64,000 nucleotides of DNA from Epiperipatus broadwayi (GCA_028023455.1 JAQFVV010012398.1:3184682-3248681), one strand, 5' to 3'; positions 37,361 to 49,649 are shown, counted from the stretch's first letter. Notes: generated by a model not told the origin, from the sequence alone. Made by a program: numbers and translations.

Positions 37361-39042
37361 ATAATAATATGTACATGTGTCACATGTGAACCTCTACCAT
37401 TTTATTAACTAATGATTCTCCAGACAACCTTTATACCCCATGGTAGAACTCCATCTATGCCACTCATTCTTTACAAATCACAATTATATAGAAAAATAAA
37501 CTTTAGTAATTTAAGATAATTGAGATGCTGCCTAGCTAAATTATATATTTACTGATTTTAACAATCTATTTAACTTAAGTCCCTCCCCCCATTTATATAT
37601 ATGATAGAGATAGAAATTAGTACTAGTTGATTAGTCAATCATACTGGAAAATACATATACAAGGTTAATCAACAAAATAAAACATATAATATATATTCTG
37701 TATCAAATGTTGCAATTTATTCTATAAAAATAAATGTAGAGAATCTTACCTTACTATTTACGTGGATAACCTGATGTGAAGCAGGTGAGTTAACCTAAAT
37801 TTTATTTACAATGAAAATAGAAAAATATCAAAGTGAATACCCCCCCCCTTTTCTTCTTTGCTAATCCTGAAAAATGAGGCTTCAGCATCAGAGTGTGAAA
37901 ATACAACTTAGATAACAAGAATAAAAAATAAATAAAAAAAAATTTGCAATATTGATTTCTTGATTAACAATTGTAATTGGAACAAAGTTCATAAAAATCA
38001 TCCTAATAGAAGTTGTCATTAATAGTTAGGCATGTTGTTCCCCAAAAGCAGTTTCACTTTGTAAATCATTTTCCTTAGCAAGGATAGATAAGTACAATGG
38101 TGTCTCCTGTAGTTGTGTATGGTAAACACCTTGATCCTTAATTGATTCACCATTAAATATTTCAATGCTTGTTTATTTTGGACTGCAGGCATCTTCTTGT
38201 GTGTTTTACAATAAAGTAGAAACATAAATAAATAGAGATTTAATGCAGCTGTTAGGAAATAACATGATGCACAATAGCATGTTTTGCTTTAGCCCATATT
38301 CATATTAAATTATATTTCAATAATTATTTGTAATCATAAATTTATATTGGATAATATAGAAGCACTTTAAGTATATATATTGTGCCAAGGCCAAATTGGC
38401 ACATGTATATAAAATAATTTTGTTCTCAAAAAAAAAAATTATTAAAATAATCTTTCGTAAAAGAAAAACATATTTAAATGTTGAAGAGTGTATTACAGTT
38501 TGTTTTTGAAAAGATAAAAGTCAAATAGTTTTCTATCATTAGTTTTGAAATAAAAGTTAAAATTGATTTATTAAAAGAGGGGAGGGGAGTATTGGTTTTA
38601 TTAAAGTTAAACTAAAGGTTTTATAAAAAGGAATTAAAGAGTTTATTATTATTAGTTGAAATACAATTTAAAAGGTTTAAAGAAAATATATAAATCTCTT
38701 CATTTAAATTAAAGAAGAAAAATAATCTTAAACTATTATTGATTTTAGAATAGTAAAATATATATGTGCGTGTGAATGTAAATAAATGTAAGCTGTGAAA
38801 AAGAGATATAATAAATGCGTGTTAAAATCGTATTGAAAAACCCATGAAAATAAATATTGAAATGAAATATATTTAAAAACACAGCAGTGGGCTACTAATT
38901 AAAGATATAAAACAACAATACATTTATGAAAGCTACTACTAATTAAATAATTGTCAAAAACACGTTGTCATAGGATTAATTACCAATGGAATTCGACAAC
39001 AGATATTTGCCGGAGGATATTACATGGACAACACATCGCAGG

Positions 39043-39050
39043 TATAAATA
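39043..39050 (+). promoter_or_regulatory. TATA box of 5' LTR
   Basis: GGTATAAATAGAC is conserved at 46104-46111 in the 3' LTR. A block (TTGCAGTGACAGTCTTGTTCC), also conserved, lies about 50 bp downstream and may include the transcription start. Confidence 0.6.
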
Positions 39051-40053
39051 GACTTCTTTTTTATCGGACAATTAATTGAGAGAGTTTTTTTAGTCTAGTT
39101 TGCAGTGACAGTCTTGTTCCAGTTCAGACAACAGTGCAATTTCTATTACGTATACAGAAACAAAAATTCATTGTTGAGCAGCTTTTGGAAATATACGCTC
39201 GTGCTTCAACCTTTTAGTCCAACAAGATCATCAAAACCTGCCTGTGAAATAATGTCTGCATAACAACTCAGAAATCCTCCATCAAATGTTCAACTGTTTC
39301 CAAGAATAAAACGAACGGATTAGCATAAAATCTTTTCAATAAACATCAAAATCTAACCAGTTAGATATAATCCATCAGAAGCAGCCAACAACAAGCAATA
39401 TCCATGTTCCCAAAAATTCTAGGTAAACATTTATTTATTATCATTTATACATAGTAGCCACCGCTGTAATTCATAAAAATTCAAGATTCAAATTATATAA
39501 ACTCTATAAGCATGCATAAAATGAACTATTGATGTATGTGTTTGTGAATTTTAGATAATTTAAATGTCAAAGTTTATTTTTTCTCTTTCATAAAATATAT
39601 CATAGTATGTTAACTTAAAATGTGTGTGTTATTTATAGATTTATAAAAATGTTTATCATTAGTAAATGTTACTTAATAAATTGTCTTTAAAATTAAACTT
39701 TATTCGTCGGTCAATTCTTTTTATCAATTCTTTTTCTATATTTTATTACTGATCAAAATTAGACTCGGCTAGTTTATGGGATGGTTTCGAGCGCTGGATT
39801 ATGAGCCTACTGACCAAATACGTTGTTTATTCTTCTGAATAGATAGCTGGAGCCTGGAGTTTACTCTGAAACAAATAAAGTGTTTGGATAGTAGGGGTTT
39901 GAATCTAGCAGCTGAGATGGACCATTATTGATAGTTTGTCTATCAATAAGATCTTCCATATTGCTCGAACGTGCCTGTTCATTCACATAACATTTATAAG
40001 ATTATAAATGTATTACGAAGGAGTTTGAAACCGGCCAAAACTTATATATACAT

Positions 40054-42209
40054 TATAACGATCCGGAGAAAGGAACTTAATGTAATCTGCACTACAGGGT
40101 GCTATCTAGGCATTTGAACCTAGAAAAATTTATAAAATAGGCAGATACGTAAGTCAAAAAAAATTTTTTTTATTTTATGTATTTTGATATCAGGTCATTA
40201 GCCCATTGTCACTAGCTCAGTGGAATAACAGAGATTTATATTTTATAAAAAATTCTTATCTAAGAATATATAAAAAAGAATAAAATAAGCCACTGCCAGT
40301 AATTAACATACAAACATTTATTTACGCCCACATATATAAAATTTAACATTATTATTTTAGCATGTTTACTTTAACATTTAACATTATTTTTACTTTATAA
40401 TTTTAACTTGATTTTAGAATTTGATTTTACATTTTAATTTTTATAAGTTTACATTTTAAATTTTATAAGTTCGCACAGATGGATTTATAAAATGTGTTTT
40501 TACTGTTGAGTATAGATCGGTTACATAGATTTCACGGTCAAAAACATTTCAAAATAAACATAAATGATCAAAATATAAAATCATTGATACCATCAATTGC
40601 ATAGGGAATACAAGAAACCCACTGCTATTTATCATAAGATACTGCAGTGACACCAATAACTTAAAAGACATCTGAATAAATACATTTGAGATACTCACCA
40701 TAAGGTATCATTATTTACCGAATGTCTATATATTTTGATCAAATATGAAAACCAAAAACATAATTAACCGATAATGAATTCATGCAACTTCCATACCCAA
40801 CTTAAATTTAATTCATTTTTATTTAGAGTGTCAAATATGAATAGACTACATAGATTTGCATTTGAAAGAAAATATTATATCCTTATTTAACCTTAGGCCA
40901 AAAGTTCGCAGTCAAACTAACATCAATTCATCTGATATATCGATGCATTCAATGTAATACAAAAGACAGCAGCACAAAAGGTTAAGAGAAGAAATTGCCT
41001 CTCATCAGATAGGAATACTACATCTATCTGACAAGAAGAGCAATAAAAAAACTCCATAGGAAAGGATTGCGGTCATTTTGCCGACTTACGAATCGCATTC
41101 CATAGGTCAAAAAGGAAATGTGTGGCGTATAAAGTGATTCTGCCCATAGCGAACCTCATACTACATCTTCTAATTACACCAATATATCCAATCCATTGAC
41201 CCAATTCAACTACAAAACAAATAACCTAAGATTACCCTCCCCTAATATAACTTTACAAATCTATATAGCCATTCACATTCGACTTAAGTTTAACATTTAT
41301 ATAATTTAATTTAACGAAAAACAAAAAAATTAATAAAACTTAAAAGAACAAAAAAAAAATGGAAATGATTTTACAAAAGAAATACATCAAATTAAAATTA
41401 CTTATTAATAAATAGAGTTGATCAGATAGGACTCTATTGCAATTATTTTAAATACGGAAAGTTTTTAATTTAATGTTCATTAATTATAAAGTTCTTACGG
41501 TTTTAAACAGTTCATCTTTATCTGTTGCTTGCCATTTGAATGTGGATTCCCATGCCGTCCTAAAAGATTGGTATTCTGTTGGCTGTTTTATTTTTCACCT
41601 GGAGGTTTTTTACTTTAGCTGGTCCTCAATGTAGAAAACGATAGTTCATTTCTCTTTCTTTCTTAGCAGAACTGAAGGGATTGAAGAGTGCATCTTTTCA
41701 ATCCCTTCTCCTTCAATTCTGCACTAATACATATCACCACTGCTGTCATACCTCTCTAAATTTTATTCACTCACTTTTTATAGAAGCCTTTCAGATCCAG
41801 TGGACATTACGTCACGACGATGTGATGGTCTTTTCGCTGAGGTCCGATTTCATTGTTTTTCTCTTCTATCTGACATTTGCTTATACATTTGAAATGCCCA
41901 AGGGCTGGTTTGTATTTAACTAATTAAAACAATCATTTCCATTTTCTGATTAATTAATGTATTTTCCAAACTTAAAGATATATTTTTTATCTCTAAATTT
42001 TTTTGTTGAAAGATTTAGTTTTTTTATTTTTAATAAAGTTTTATTTTAATAATTTTTTTTATCTGTGCGATTTTATATATATACGAGTTTAAGATGATTT
42101 TTTAATTTTCAATTTTTAATTCTTAAAAAAGAAGTTTTTATTTGCGAACTTTTATTTTTTTTATGTTTAATAATAAAAAACAATGTAACGTATGTTTGTG
42201 CCCATTACA
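40054..42209 (+). mobile_element. Solo LTR inside the 5' LTR
   Basis: The 5' LTR of the host element stops at CTTATATA near 40050 and resumes at TATAAGTATGTGG near 42213. The 3' LTR is continuous there (47111-47140). The insert ends CCCATTACA and starts TATAACGATCCGG, where related LTRs start TGAAACGG. Flanks are ACAT on the left and ATAT on the right, one mismatch. Length 2156 bp, no coding match. Confidence 0.7.
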
Positions 42210-42252
42210 ATATATAAGTATGTGGTTTCGGCAGTTTGACCCAGTACATAAA

Positions 42253-42277
42253 TGGCTTTCCCAATGTTTGGGGCTGG
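42253..42277 (+). promoter_or_regulatory. Putative primer-binding site
   Basis: TGGCTTTCCCAATG starts four bases after the LTR end and continues into TTTGGGGC. It shares TGGC, CCA/AA and TTTGGGGC spacing with the site of the large Gypsy element, on which it is modelled. It is degenerate. Confidence 0.5.
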
Positions 42278-42686
42278 ACCTAAGGAACAATAGTAATCAA
42301 ATACTATGTTTCTTGTTTGACAAATTTTTTATAGAAAAGCAAAATTACGTACATAAACTGGTATTAATTTAAAAATAAAAAAAAAAGAATTGACCGAAAC
42401 CTTTTTTTTTTTTCCCTTTAAATGAGGAGAGATTTATGCTATTTACGTTAGTTGAAATAAATCATTATGTTAAATCAGAGACAGTTGGGTGTTTGGGCGA
42501 AGTTAAAGCATTAAGATCGGGTAGAAATAAATGGACAAAGGAGGGGTGGAGTCAGCGTGTATTTCCAGTTTAGTAAGAAATAAATAAAATAATAATTAGT
42601 AAACTTATTAAAGTGAATAAAATACGGTATTAAAAATAATGTTAAAAAGTGTTTAAAATTATAAATTATAAAAAAAAAAAGCCAAA

Positions 42687-43166
42687 ATGGAGACTCAAGG
42701 TAAAAATATAGAAAATAGCTCCAACAAGGAAAAAAGAGAAATCATAGCTTTACTAACCAGCATGTTTTAAAAACAAAAAGAAACAGCCGAAGAATATAAA
42801 AAAATAGCTGAAGAGCTTAAAAACCAAAATAATGAAATGAAGAGTAAATTGGAAGGGCAAGCTGAAACACTTGAAAAGTTAAAGGACCAGATCAAAATGA
42901 GCCAGAATAAGATAAAAGAAGAAATGAAGGAAATAAGATGTGAAATGACAGGAAAGGTAGAGAAGAACCAAGAAATTATAAAGGTAGATTTAGTTAAAGA
43001 AAGTCAGGAAGATGAAAAGGAAGTTGAGGTGATAAAAGACATAGAAATTAAATTAGAATCAAATAGCATTGTGACATATAAAGCAGAAACAAATGTAGAC
43101 CAAGAAATAGAAGAGAGATATAAGTTCAAGGTAGAAGATAGCATAAGAGTTTTTACAAAGAATTAA
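42687..43166 (+). pseudogene. Gag-like coiled-coil protein
   Basis: The frame starts ATG at 42687 (METQGKNIENSSNKEKREII), has one stop (TAA 42768-42770), and is then open to 43166. The product is about 160 residues, almost all charged alpha helix with heptad spacing (EEYKKIAEELKNQNNEMKSK and following), like the N-terminal gag region of the large Gypsy element but without detectable capsid motifs. A 5' leader of about 440 bp separates it from the primer-binding site. It is probably a truncated gag. A coiled-coil accessory protein is the alternative. Confidence 0.55.
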
Positions 43167-43425
43167 AAACAAAAGGTTTAAAGTAAACGTTCATATTCGT
43201 AGATTTAAAAATAGATTTAAAAAAAGAAAGCGTAGAAAAAGATATTCCCAGATTGAAGTAATTCGGAGTTTGTCTAAATATCAAGGTTTTCGGATTTACA
43301 AAGTTGAAAATAGAATGGAAAGAGATAAAGTAATAAATTATAAAAGTGGGATATATAAGAGAGGAAAGGTAGTTTATATTATAGAGTTAGTATGTAGAAA
43401 GAAAGAACCGCCTGACAAAAATTAA
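43147..43425 (+). CDS. Small basic frame overlapping the gag-like end
   Basis: A frame without ATG opens at 43147, overlaps the last 20 bases of the gag-like frame in another phase and runs to TAA at 43425. It encodes about 92 residues, strongly basic near its start (RRFKNRFKKRKRRKRYSQIE) and then YQGFRIYKVENRM and GKVVYIIELVCRKKEPPDKN. No family was recognised. It could be the continuation of gag after an old frameshift, with the basic part acting as an RNA-binding tail in place of a zinc knuckle. It could also be chance. Confidence 0.35.
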   Translation, partial: EFLQRIKNKRFKVNVHIRRFKNRFKKRKRRKRYSQIEVIRSLSKYQGFRIYKVENRMERDKVINYKSGIYKRGKVVYIIELVCRKKEPPDKN

Positions 43426-45423
43426 AAATATGTAATCTGACGGATTTGCTGGCTTGACTTAGTTATTAACGACCATGGACTCGGAATAATGGAAAATTTA
43501 TAACAAAGTTTAATGAAATAAATGAAAAAACGAGTATCAAGTTAGTTTGAATAATTAAAAATGATTAAAGTTAGTCTTAGTAAAATAAAATAACAATCTT
43601 AGAGTTTTTAAAATGTCAAAGCAACGATAAAATGATTTATATCAAAACCCTCAATTATGTCTTATCGATTATATTGATATCCCAGCTCATTAGTCTAGAA
43701 CATAGCAGAGCATGACGCAAACAAAATAAATGTGTAAAATCAAAATAGACAAGCAAAATGAAAATGTTTTTTTTTTGAAAAAAAAAAAGGGAAGAGTAAA
43801 AATAACGCTTTAAAAATAAAAATGAAATAAATAAGTGCATAATGAAAGTATTAATGAAAATAAAACATTATCAAATAAAATTAAAAAAAAAAGTGTATTA
43901 AATTAGGATTGAGGTGTGTGCGAGTATTTGGGCAAAGAAGTTAAAAGTTGGTTTAAATCAGCACAAAATCTATCTGTGTGTTTGAATTGCCTTATACTTT
44001 GCTGCCTACTTCTCTTAACATTACATTTATTACCTAATGATGAAAATAAAAACTAAAAATGCACTCTAGAAAAATAAGAATTTGAAGTGGTCAATACTTA
44101 GGAAAAGTGACCAATGCACATATTAATTAAGAAAAATGTTCGTAAATAAATAAGTAGGTCAAATAGTTAAAATAAAATCGATAAAATCAAGTTAAACAAA
44201 TAAGCGTAAATATATCTGTAGTAAATAATAATAAAAAGTGACTCGTGATAAACTAATAGATTTTTTTTAGGAATACATGCACGATAATAAAAGGAAGTAA
44301 ATAAATGATTTAAAGTCAAGTCAAAAAATATATATATATCAGTGTAATAATGAATCGTAGTAAAGTAAGTTGTTTTTGAATATACGCAAGTAAATAAAAG
44401 TTGAGTAAAAAATGAATGGTAATAAAGTAAAATAGTTTTTCTGAATACACGCATGTTAAATAAAGATGTTCATAATGATTTAAAAATAATATTATAAGAT
44501 TAGTGTAAATAAATATTTTAAATAATGTTTCTTAAGAGTTATAAATAATATTGTAATATAAATAAATAGTATAAGATATTGTTCATGTGAATTTAAAAAT
44601 AATGTTGTAAGATTAATAATAAAAATATAAAGTCAATCTAAGGTGTATTAAGAGTGTGTAAGTATACATGTGTATATACGCGCACATACACTGGTAATAT
44701 TCGGTAAATACGATACCTCATGATGCATATCTTAAATGTATTTATCCAGATATCCTTTTAGGTTATTTTCTTGGCACTGCTGCACCTCATGATGTGTGCA
44801 AAAAGGAATTTATTTATTATAGATTCCCTGTAAGCAAGTCCAGTAATAACTCGATATCTAGAATATTAGTAGGTGTAGAATTATGCTGCACGTATACACA
44901 TGTGTAGGAATTTATCTACAGCAAAAGAGAATGAGGGTAGTATAGAAATAAATTTAGTTAAAGATACATTTAAAGCTGCTGACTGGATAAATTTTAATAC
45001 CCATAACGGACTTGTCAGAGATCATTCCTCTTTCCAAAGTGTAAATCGAAAATGGACAGTTAAAAATTTCTGCCATTTTGCAGCGACCCTTTTTTTTTCC
45101 AAGTCCGATCAAGAGAATCGGCAAATGAAGTTTCGATTTTATACACGTGTAAGTCAGCGAATCTGCTTCCGCGTCATTTCCAAAAGATCCCTGTGCCACA
45201 AAATTAGTTTGTCCCGGTGGTCGTTATCTATGATTTAGATCATTGTGAACAATGTATTCGGCATAGATAGAAGGAAAGGATAGTCAAAACAGATTGCCCT
45301 TTGTATGTTAAGTAAAAGATATTAAAAAGCTAATTTAGAAAAATAATAAATTAATAAATCTTTAGAGTCAAGAATTAAAATTGCAAGAGATAAAATGGTC
45401 AAAAATGACGCATTTTACTCTAA
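43426..45423 (+). other. Non-coding internal region of the non-autonomous element
   Basis: About 2 kb, very AT-rich, with no frame resembling protease, RT, RNase H or integrase on either strand. Loose repeats of AAATAATGTT-type sequence occur near 44470-44600. The frame at 44900-45238 has no recognisable domain. Confidence 0.6.
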
Positions 45424-45435
45424 AACAGAGGGGGG
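45424..45435 (+). promoter_or_regulatory. Polypurine tract
   Basis: AACAGAGGGGGG lies immediately before the 3' LTR (TGTAATGTGCTAAGG). A purine run at this position primes plus-strand synthesis. The LTR could start at either the TGTA or the following TGTG. The 5' LTR supports TGTG. Confidence 0.8.
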
Positions 45436-45440
45436 TGTAA

Positions 45441-47159
45441 TGTGCTAAGGTCAAATTGGCACATGTATATAAAATAATTTTGTTCTAAAAAAAAAAATTA
45501 TTAAAATAATCTTTCTTAAAAAAAAAACGTATTTAAATGTTGAAGAGTGTATTACAGTTTGTTTTCGAAAAGATAATAGTCAAATAGTTTTCTATCATTA
45601 GTTTTGAAATAAAAGTTAAAATTGATTCATTAAAAGAGGGGAGGGGAGTATTGGTTTTAGTAAAGTTAAACTAAAGGTTTTATAAAAAAGAAGTAAAGAG
45701 TTTATTATTATTAGTTGAAATACAATTTAAAAGATTTAAAGAAAATATATAAATCTCTTCATTTAAATTAAAGAAGAAAAATAATCTTAAAACTATTTTT
45801 GATTTTAGAATAGTAAAATATATATGAGCGTGCAAATGTAAATAAATGTAAGCTGTTAAAAAGAGATATAATAAATGCGTGTTAAAATCGTATTGAAAAA
45901 CACATGAAACTAAATATTGAAATGAAATATATTTAAAAACACAGCGGTGGGCTACTAATTAAAGATATAAAAAAAACAATACGTTTATGAAAGCTACTAC
46001 TAATTAAACAATCATCAAAAACACATTGTCATAGGATTAATTACCAATGGAATTTGACAACAGATATTTGCCGGAGGATATTACATGGACAACACGTCGC
46101 AGGTATAAATAGACTTTTTTTTATTGGACAATTAATTGAGAGAGTTTTTTCAGTCTAGTTTGCAGTGACAGTCTTGTTCCAGTTCAGACAACAGTGCAAT
46201 TTCTATTATGTATACAGAAACAAAAATTCATTGTTGAGCAGCTTTTGGAAATATACACTCATGCTTCAGCCTTTTAGTCCAACAAAATCATCAAAACCTG
46301 CCTGTGAAATAATGTCTGCATAACAACTGAGAAATCCTCCATCAAATGTTCAACTGTCTCCAAGAATAAAACCAACGGATTAGCATAAAATCTTTTCAAT
46401 AAACATCAAAATCTAACCGGTTAGATATAAACCATCAGAAGCAGCAGAAGCAGCCAACAACAAGCAATATACACGTTCCCAAAAACCCTAGATAAACATT
46501 TATTTATTATCATTTATACATAGTAGCCACCACTGTAATTCGTAAAAATTCAAGATTCAAATTATATAAACTCTATAAGCATGCATAAAATGAACTATTG
46601 ATGTGCGTGTTTGTGAATGTTATATAATTTAAATGTCAAAAATTATTTTTGCTCTTTCATAAAATATATCATAGTATGTTAACTTAAAGTGTGTGTGTTA
46701 TTTATAGATTTATAAAAATGTTTATCATTAGTAAATGTTAGCTATTAAATTGTCTTTAAAATTAAACTTTATTCGTCAGTCAATTCTTTTTATCAATTCT
46801 TTTTCTATATTTTATTACTGATCAAAATTAGACTGGGCTAGTTTATGGGATGGTTTCGAGCGCTGGATTATGAGCCTACTGACCAGATACGTTGTTTATT
46901 CTTCTGAATAGATAGCTGGCACCTGGAGTTTACTCTGAAACAAATAAAGTGTTTGGATAGTAGGGGTTTGAATCTAGCAGCCAAGGTGGGCCATTGTTGA
47001 TAGTTAGTCTATCAATAAGATCTTCCATTTTGCTTGAACGTGACGGTTTGTTCACATAACATTTATAAGATTATAAATGTATTATGAAGGAGTTTGAAAC
47101 CGGCCAAAACTTATATATATATGTATAAGTATGTGGTTTCGGTCGTTCGACCCGGTACA
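45441..47159 (+). repeat. 3' LTR of the non-autonomous element
   Basis: It is 1719 bp long, continuous, and matches the 5' LTR. It starts TGTGCTAAGG and ends GACCCGGTACA against ATAT. The end motif resembles the solo LTR ends (GACCGGTACA), so the families may be related. TATA box at 46104-46111. It serves as the uninterrupted reference for the 5' LTR. Confidence 0.88.
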
Positions 47160-47973
47160 ATATATATATTAAGAAAATTATTTCATTTTTTGTTTTCCAA
47201 TTTTCAGCAGATTAATTTTCGTTATTCTTTTTGAAAAGATTTAAAATATTAAAAATTACTCCAACAACTTTCAAAACATGCTTTAATTATTACAAAATTT
47301 ATCAATTATTCTTACTTCTTATTTCACTTTCTTTCTTCTGAATTTGGCAAAATTTGAATTACAGCATTTGACTTTTAAAAATGTTTATGATTTAAATATA
47401 AAAAAACAACTCCATTTTAGCATTTTAAATTTTAGTTTAAATGCTGTCTATTGTTATAGCTGCTATATTACTGACAAAAAAGAACGATTTGTAAAAAGTT
47501 TCTGTTTTTATACAATTTGTGCACATAGATCTCCTGAAATGCTGAGATTTTTAACTGCCTATTGTTTAAATACATTTAGATTTTTAACTGCCTATTATTT
47601 AAATACATTTCATTTATTACAGATTAAAAAATAAAATCAGTTTTATTTTCACACACGACCACCTAACTTAACCTCAGACTATCCTTAAGTCATTTGATTA
47701 TAAATATTCAATTTTAAATTTTAAAAAATAAATAAATATCTATACATTACAGTTTATTAATCCAATAGTATATATATACAATATTACTGTCTAAATATTG
47801 ATCGTATTAAATTTATTATAAAATAATAATTTATTGTGCATTATATGTATATATGTAATAATAACAAACAAATAATCTTCCCATTATTAATACAAATTCC
47901 AAATGGATTGGTTTCAATAAGTAGGCTTGATATTTTTAGGAATATTTGCATTGTAAGCTATCCTTTACAATAT

Positions 47974-48168
47974 ATATATATATTATACATTTTCAATATT
48001 TCATTTTCAATATTTCAACTGTTTCTTTTCCACATTACAGTCATTTTCAAGGACCTATAACAAAAAAATACATATCTCTATATAATACTCTAAATACAAA
48101 TCTCTTCCATATATCGAACATTAACACATCAAATTCACAATAATAAAACATATTAACTATACAGTATC
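47974..48168. other. AT-rich spacer
   Basis: Outside the right end of the large Gypsy element and before the mirror array. Nothing was recognised apart from TA-rich sequence. Confidence 0.5.
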
Positions 48169-49640
48169 ATAAAAAATAGAGTCATAGATCATATGACCCC
48201 ATTCTTTTAAGTTTGTAAGATATAAACAATGAGCATTGCTAATTGCTCAACAGGCTTTGTGATAAATGCTTAACTTCAAAGAAAGCATTTAAAATATCTC
48301 TGTCAGGACCCCCCCCCAACCTCTGACCAATGGCTTCATGCTTTGGCCCTCCTCAGAGAGGCGCTAGGATAACTTAAGATACTAGATCAAAAAATACCAA
48401 CTCAAAGCCAGCATTTATTTAAAAGTTATCTATTGAGTGGAAAGTCCAGCTATGCATCTCAAATAGTTATATAGGGCCGAGAGATCTTCAGTCAAACCAT
48501 ATATTAGTAGTCTTAGCAATATGACATCACATAAGACCTAAAGCAGAGACTATAAATAGTCAAATAAAAAATAGAGTCATAGATCACATGACCCCCATTC
48601 TTTTAAGCTTGTAAGCTATTAACAATGAACATTGCTAATTGGTCAACAAGCTTTGTGATAAATGCTTAGCCAGAGAAAGCATTTCCTGACAGGGATATTT
48701 TAAATGCTTTCTCTGGCTAAGCATTTATCACAATGCTTGTTGAGCAATTAGCAATGCTCATTGTTTATATCTTACAAACATAAAAGAATAGGGTCATGTA
48801 ATTGATGACTATTTTTTATTTGACTATTTATAGTCCCTGCTTTAGGTCTTATGTGATGTTATATTGCTAAGACTACTAATATATGGTTTGGCTAAAGATC
48901 TCTCAGCCCCATATAGCTATTTGAGTTGGATAGCTGGGTTTGAAGACCTGTAGGTGTCTGAAATTTTTAGACTTTCCACTCAATAGATAACTTTTAGATA
49001 AATACTAGCTTTGAATTGGTATTTTTAGAGCTAGTGTCTGAAGCTACCCTAGCATCTCTCTGAGGAGTGCCTAAGCATGAAAGCATTGGTCAGAGGTTTG
49101 GGGGGGGGGTTTCCTGGCAGAGATATTTTAAATGCTTTCTCTGGCTAAGCATTTATCACAAAGCTTGTTGAGCAATTAGCAATGCTCATTGTTTATATCT
49201 TACAAGCTTAAAAGAATGGGGTCATGTGATCTATAACTATTTTTTATTTGATTATTTGTAGTCCCTGCTTTATGTCTTATGCAATGTTATATTGCTATGA
49301 CTACTAATATATGGTTTGGCTGAAGATCTATCAGCCTCATACAGCTCTTTGAATTGGATAGCTGGGTTTGAAAACATGTAGGTGTCTGAAAATTTTAGAC
49401 TATCCATTCTCAATAGATCTTTTTTTTTTCCATTAGATAAATGATGCTTCTGGGCTGGAATTTTTAGATCTAGTGTCTGAAGCTACCCTAGTGTTTCTCT
49501 GAGGAATGCCAAAGTATGAAACCATTGGTCAGAGATTTGGGGGTTCTTGACAGAGATATTTTAAATGCTTTCTCTGGCTAAGCATTTATCACAAAGCTTG
49601 TTAAGTAATTAGCAATGCTCATTGTTTATACGTTATTATA
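48169..49640. repeat. Mirror-image array of a ~430-bp repeat
   Basis: A unit of about 430 bp occurs in minus orientation at 48169-48305 (partial) and about 48306-48684, then in plus orientation at about 48702-49120, 49121-49550 and 49551-49640 (partial). The arms meet at 48693 and 48169-48684 pairs with 48702-49217. Each unit boundary has a G or C run of 5-10 bases next to ACCTCTGACCAATGG or its complement. Conserved blocks include GCTTTCTCTGGCTAAGCATT and GCTCATTGTTTATA. No coding frame. It could be an inverted satellite or the non-coding end of an unknown element. Confidence 0.85.
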
Positions 49641-49649
49641 TTTTACTCA

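Larger units (their letters stand above)
38381..42248 (+). repeat. 5' LTR of the non-autonomous element
   Basis: It starts TGTGCCAAGG, with an 8-bp inverted pair TGTGCCAA/TTGGCACA within the first 23 bases, and ends CCCAGTACA. Excluding the solo LTR at 40054-42209 it is about 1.71 kb and matches 45441-47159 with scattered differences. A TATA box TATAAATA lies at 39043-39050. Confidence 0.85.
38381..47159 (+). mobile_element. Non-autonomous Gypsy-like LTR element with gag remnant
   Basis: Two ~1.71 kb LTRs (38381-42248, interrupted, and 45441-47159) flank about 3.2 kb of internal DNA. The outer flanks are ATAT (38377-38380 and 47160-47163). Taking the element out joins two pieces of the host LTR that match 21130-21200. 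A primer-binding site follows the 5' LTR (42253) and a polypurine tract precedes the 3' LTR. The internal part has a coiled-coil gag-like frame and a basic frame but no protease, RT or integrase. It probably depended on proteins from a related element. Confidence 0.85.
19486..47969 (-). mobile_element. Full-length Gypsy-type LTR retrotransposon, heavily interrupted
   Basis: Two related LTRs (19486-22057, and 31760-47969 in three pieces) bound an internal region with gag, protease, RT, RNase H and integrase in the Gypsy (Metaviridae) order on the minus strand. Both outer flanks are ATAT (19482-19485 and 47970-47973). In element orientation the LTR starts TGTAAAGG and ends TTATA. A primer-binding site (31745-31757) and polypurine tract (22058-22073) sit where they should. 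Nested inside are a solo LTR (22542-24673), a Penelope palindrome (24674-25682), a LINE with a solo LTR (32556-37360) and another LTR element with a solo LTR (38381-47159). Without them the element is roughly 11.8 kb. All coding frames are broken. Confidence 0.85.
31760..47969 (-). repeat. 5' LTR of the large Gypsy element, in three pieces
   Basis: The pieces 31760-32395, about 37365-38380 and 47164-47969 align in order with the 3' LTR 19486-22057. The first break holds a TAG array and a LINE. The second holds a complete LTR element flanked by ATAT. The last piece ends TCCTTTACA at 47969 against the outer ATAT. Conserved promoter palindrome near 32205. Confidence 0.85.

Noticed and set aside
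40080-40150. Possible tRNA-like segment (CTAGGCATTTGAACCTAG)
   Set aside because: A GTTCRAATC-like B box and cloverleaf arms could not be built. It is probably chance within the solo LTR.
41681-41923. 80-codon plus-strand frame
   Set aside because: It lies inside the solo LTR 40054-42209 and no domain was recognised.
44900-45238. 112-codon plus-strand frame in the non-autonomous element
   Set aside because: No similarity to gag, pol or env was seen, and an overlapping minus-strand frame exists over the same bases.
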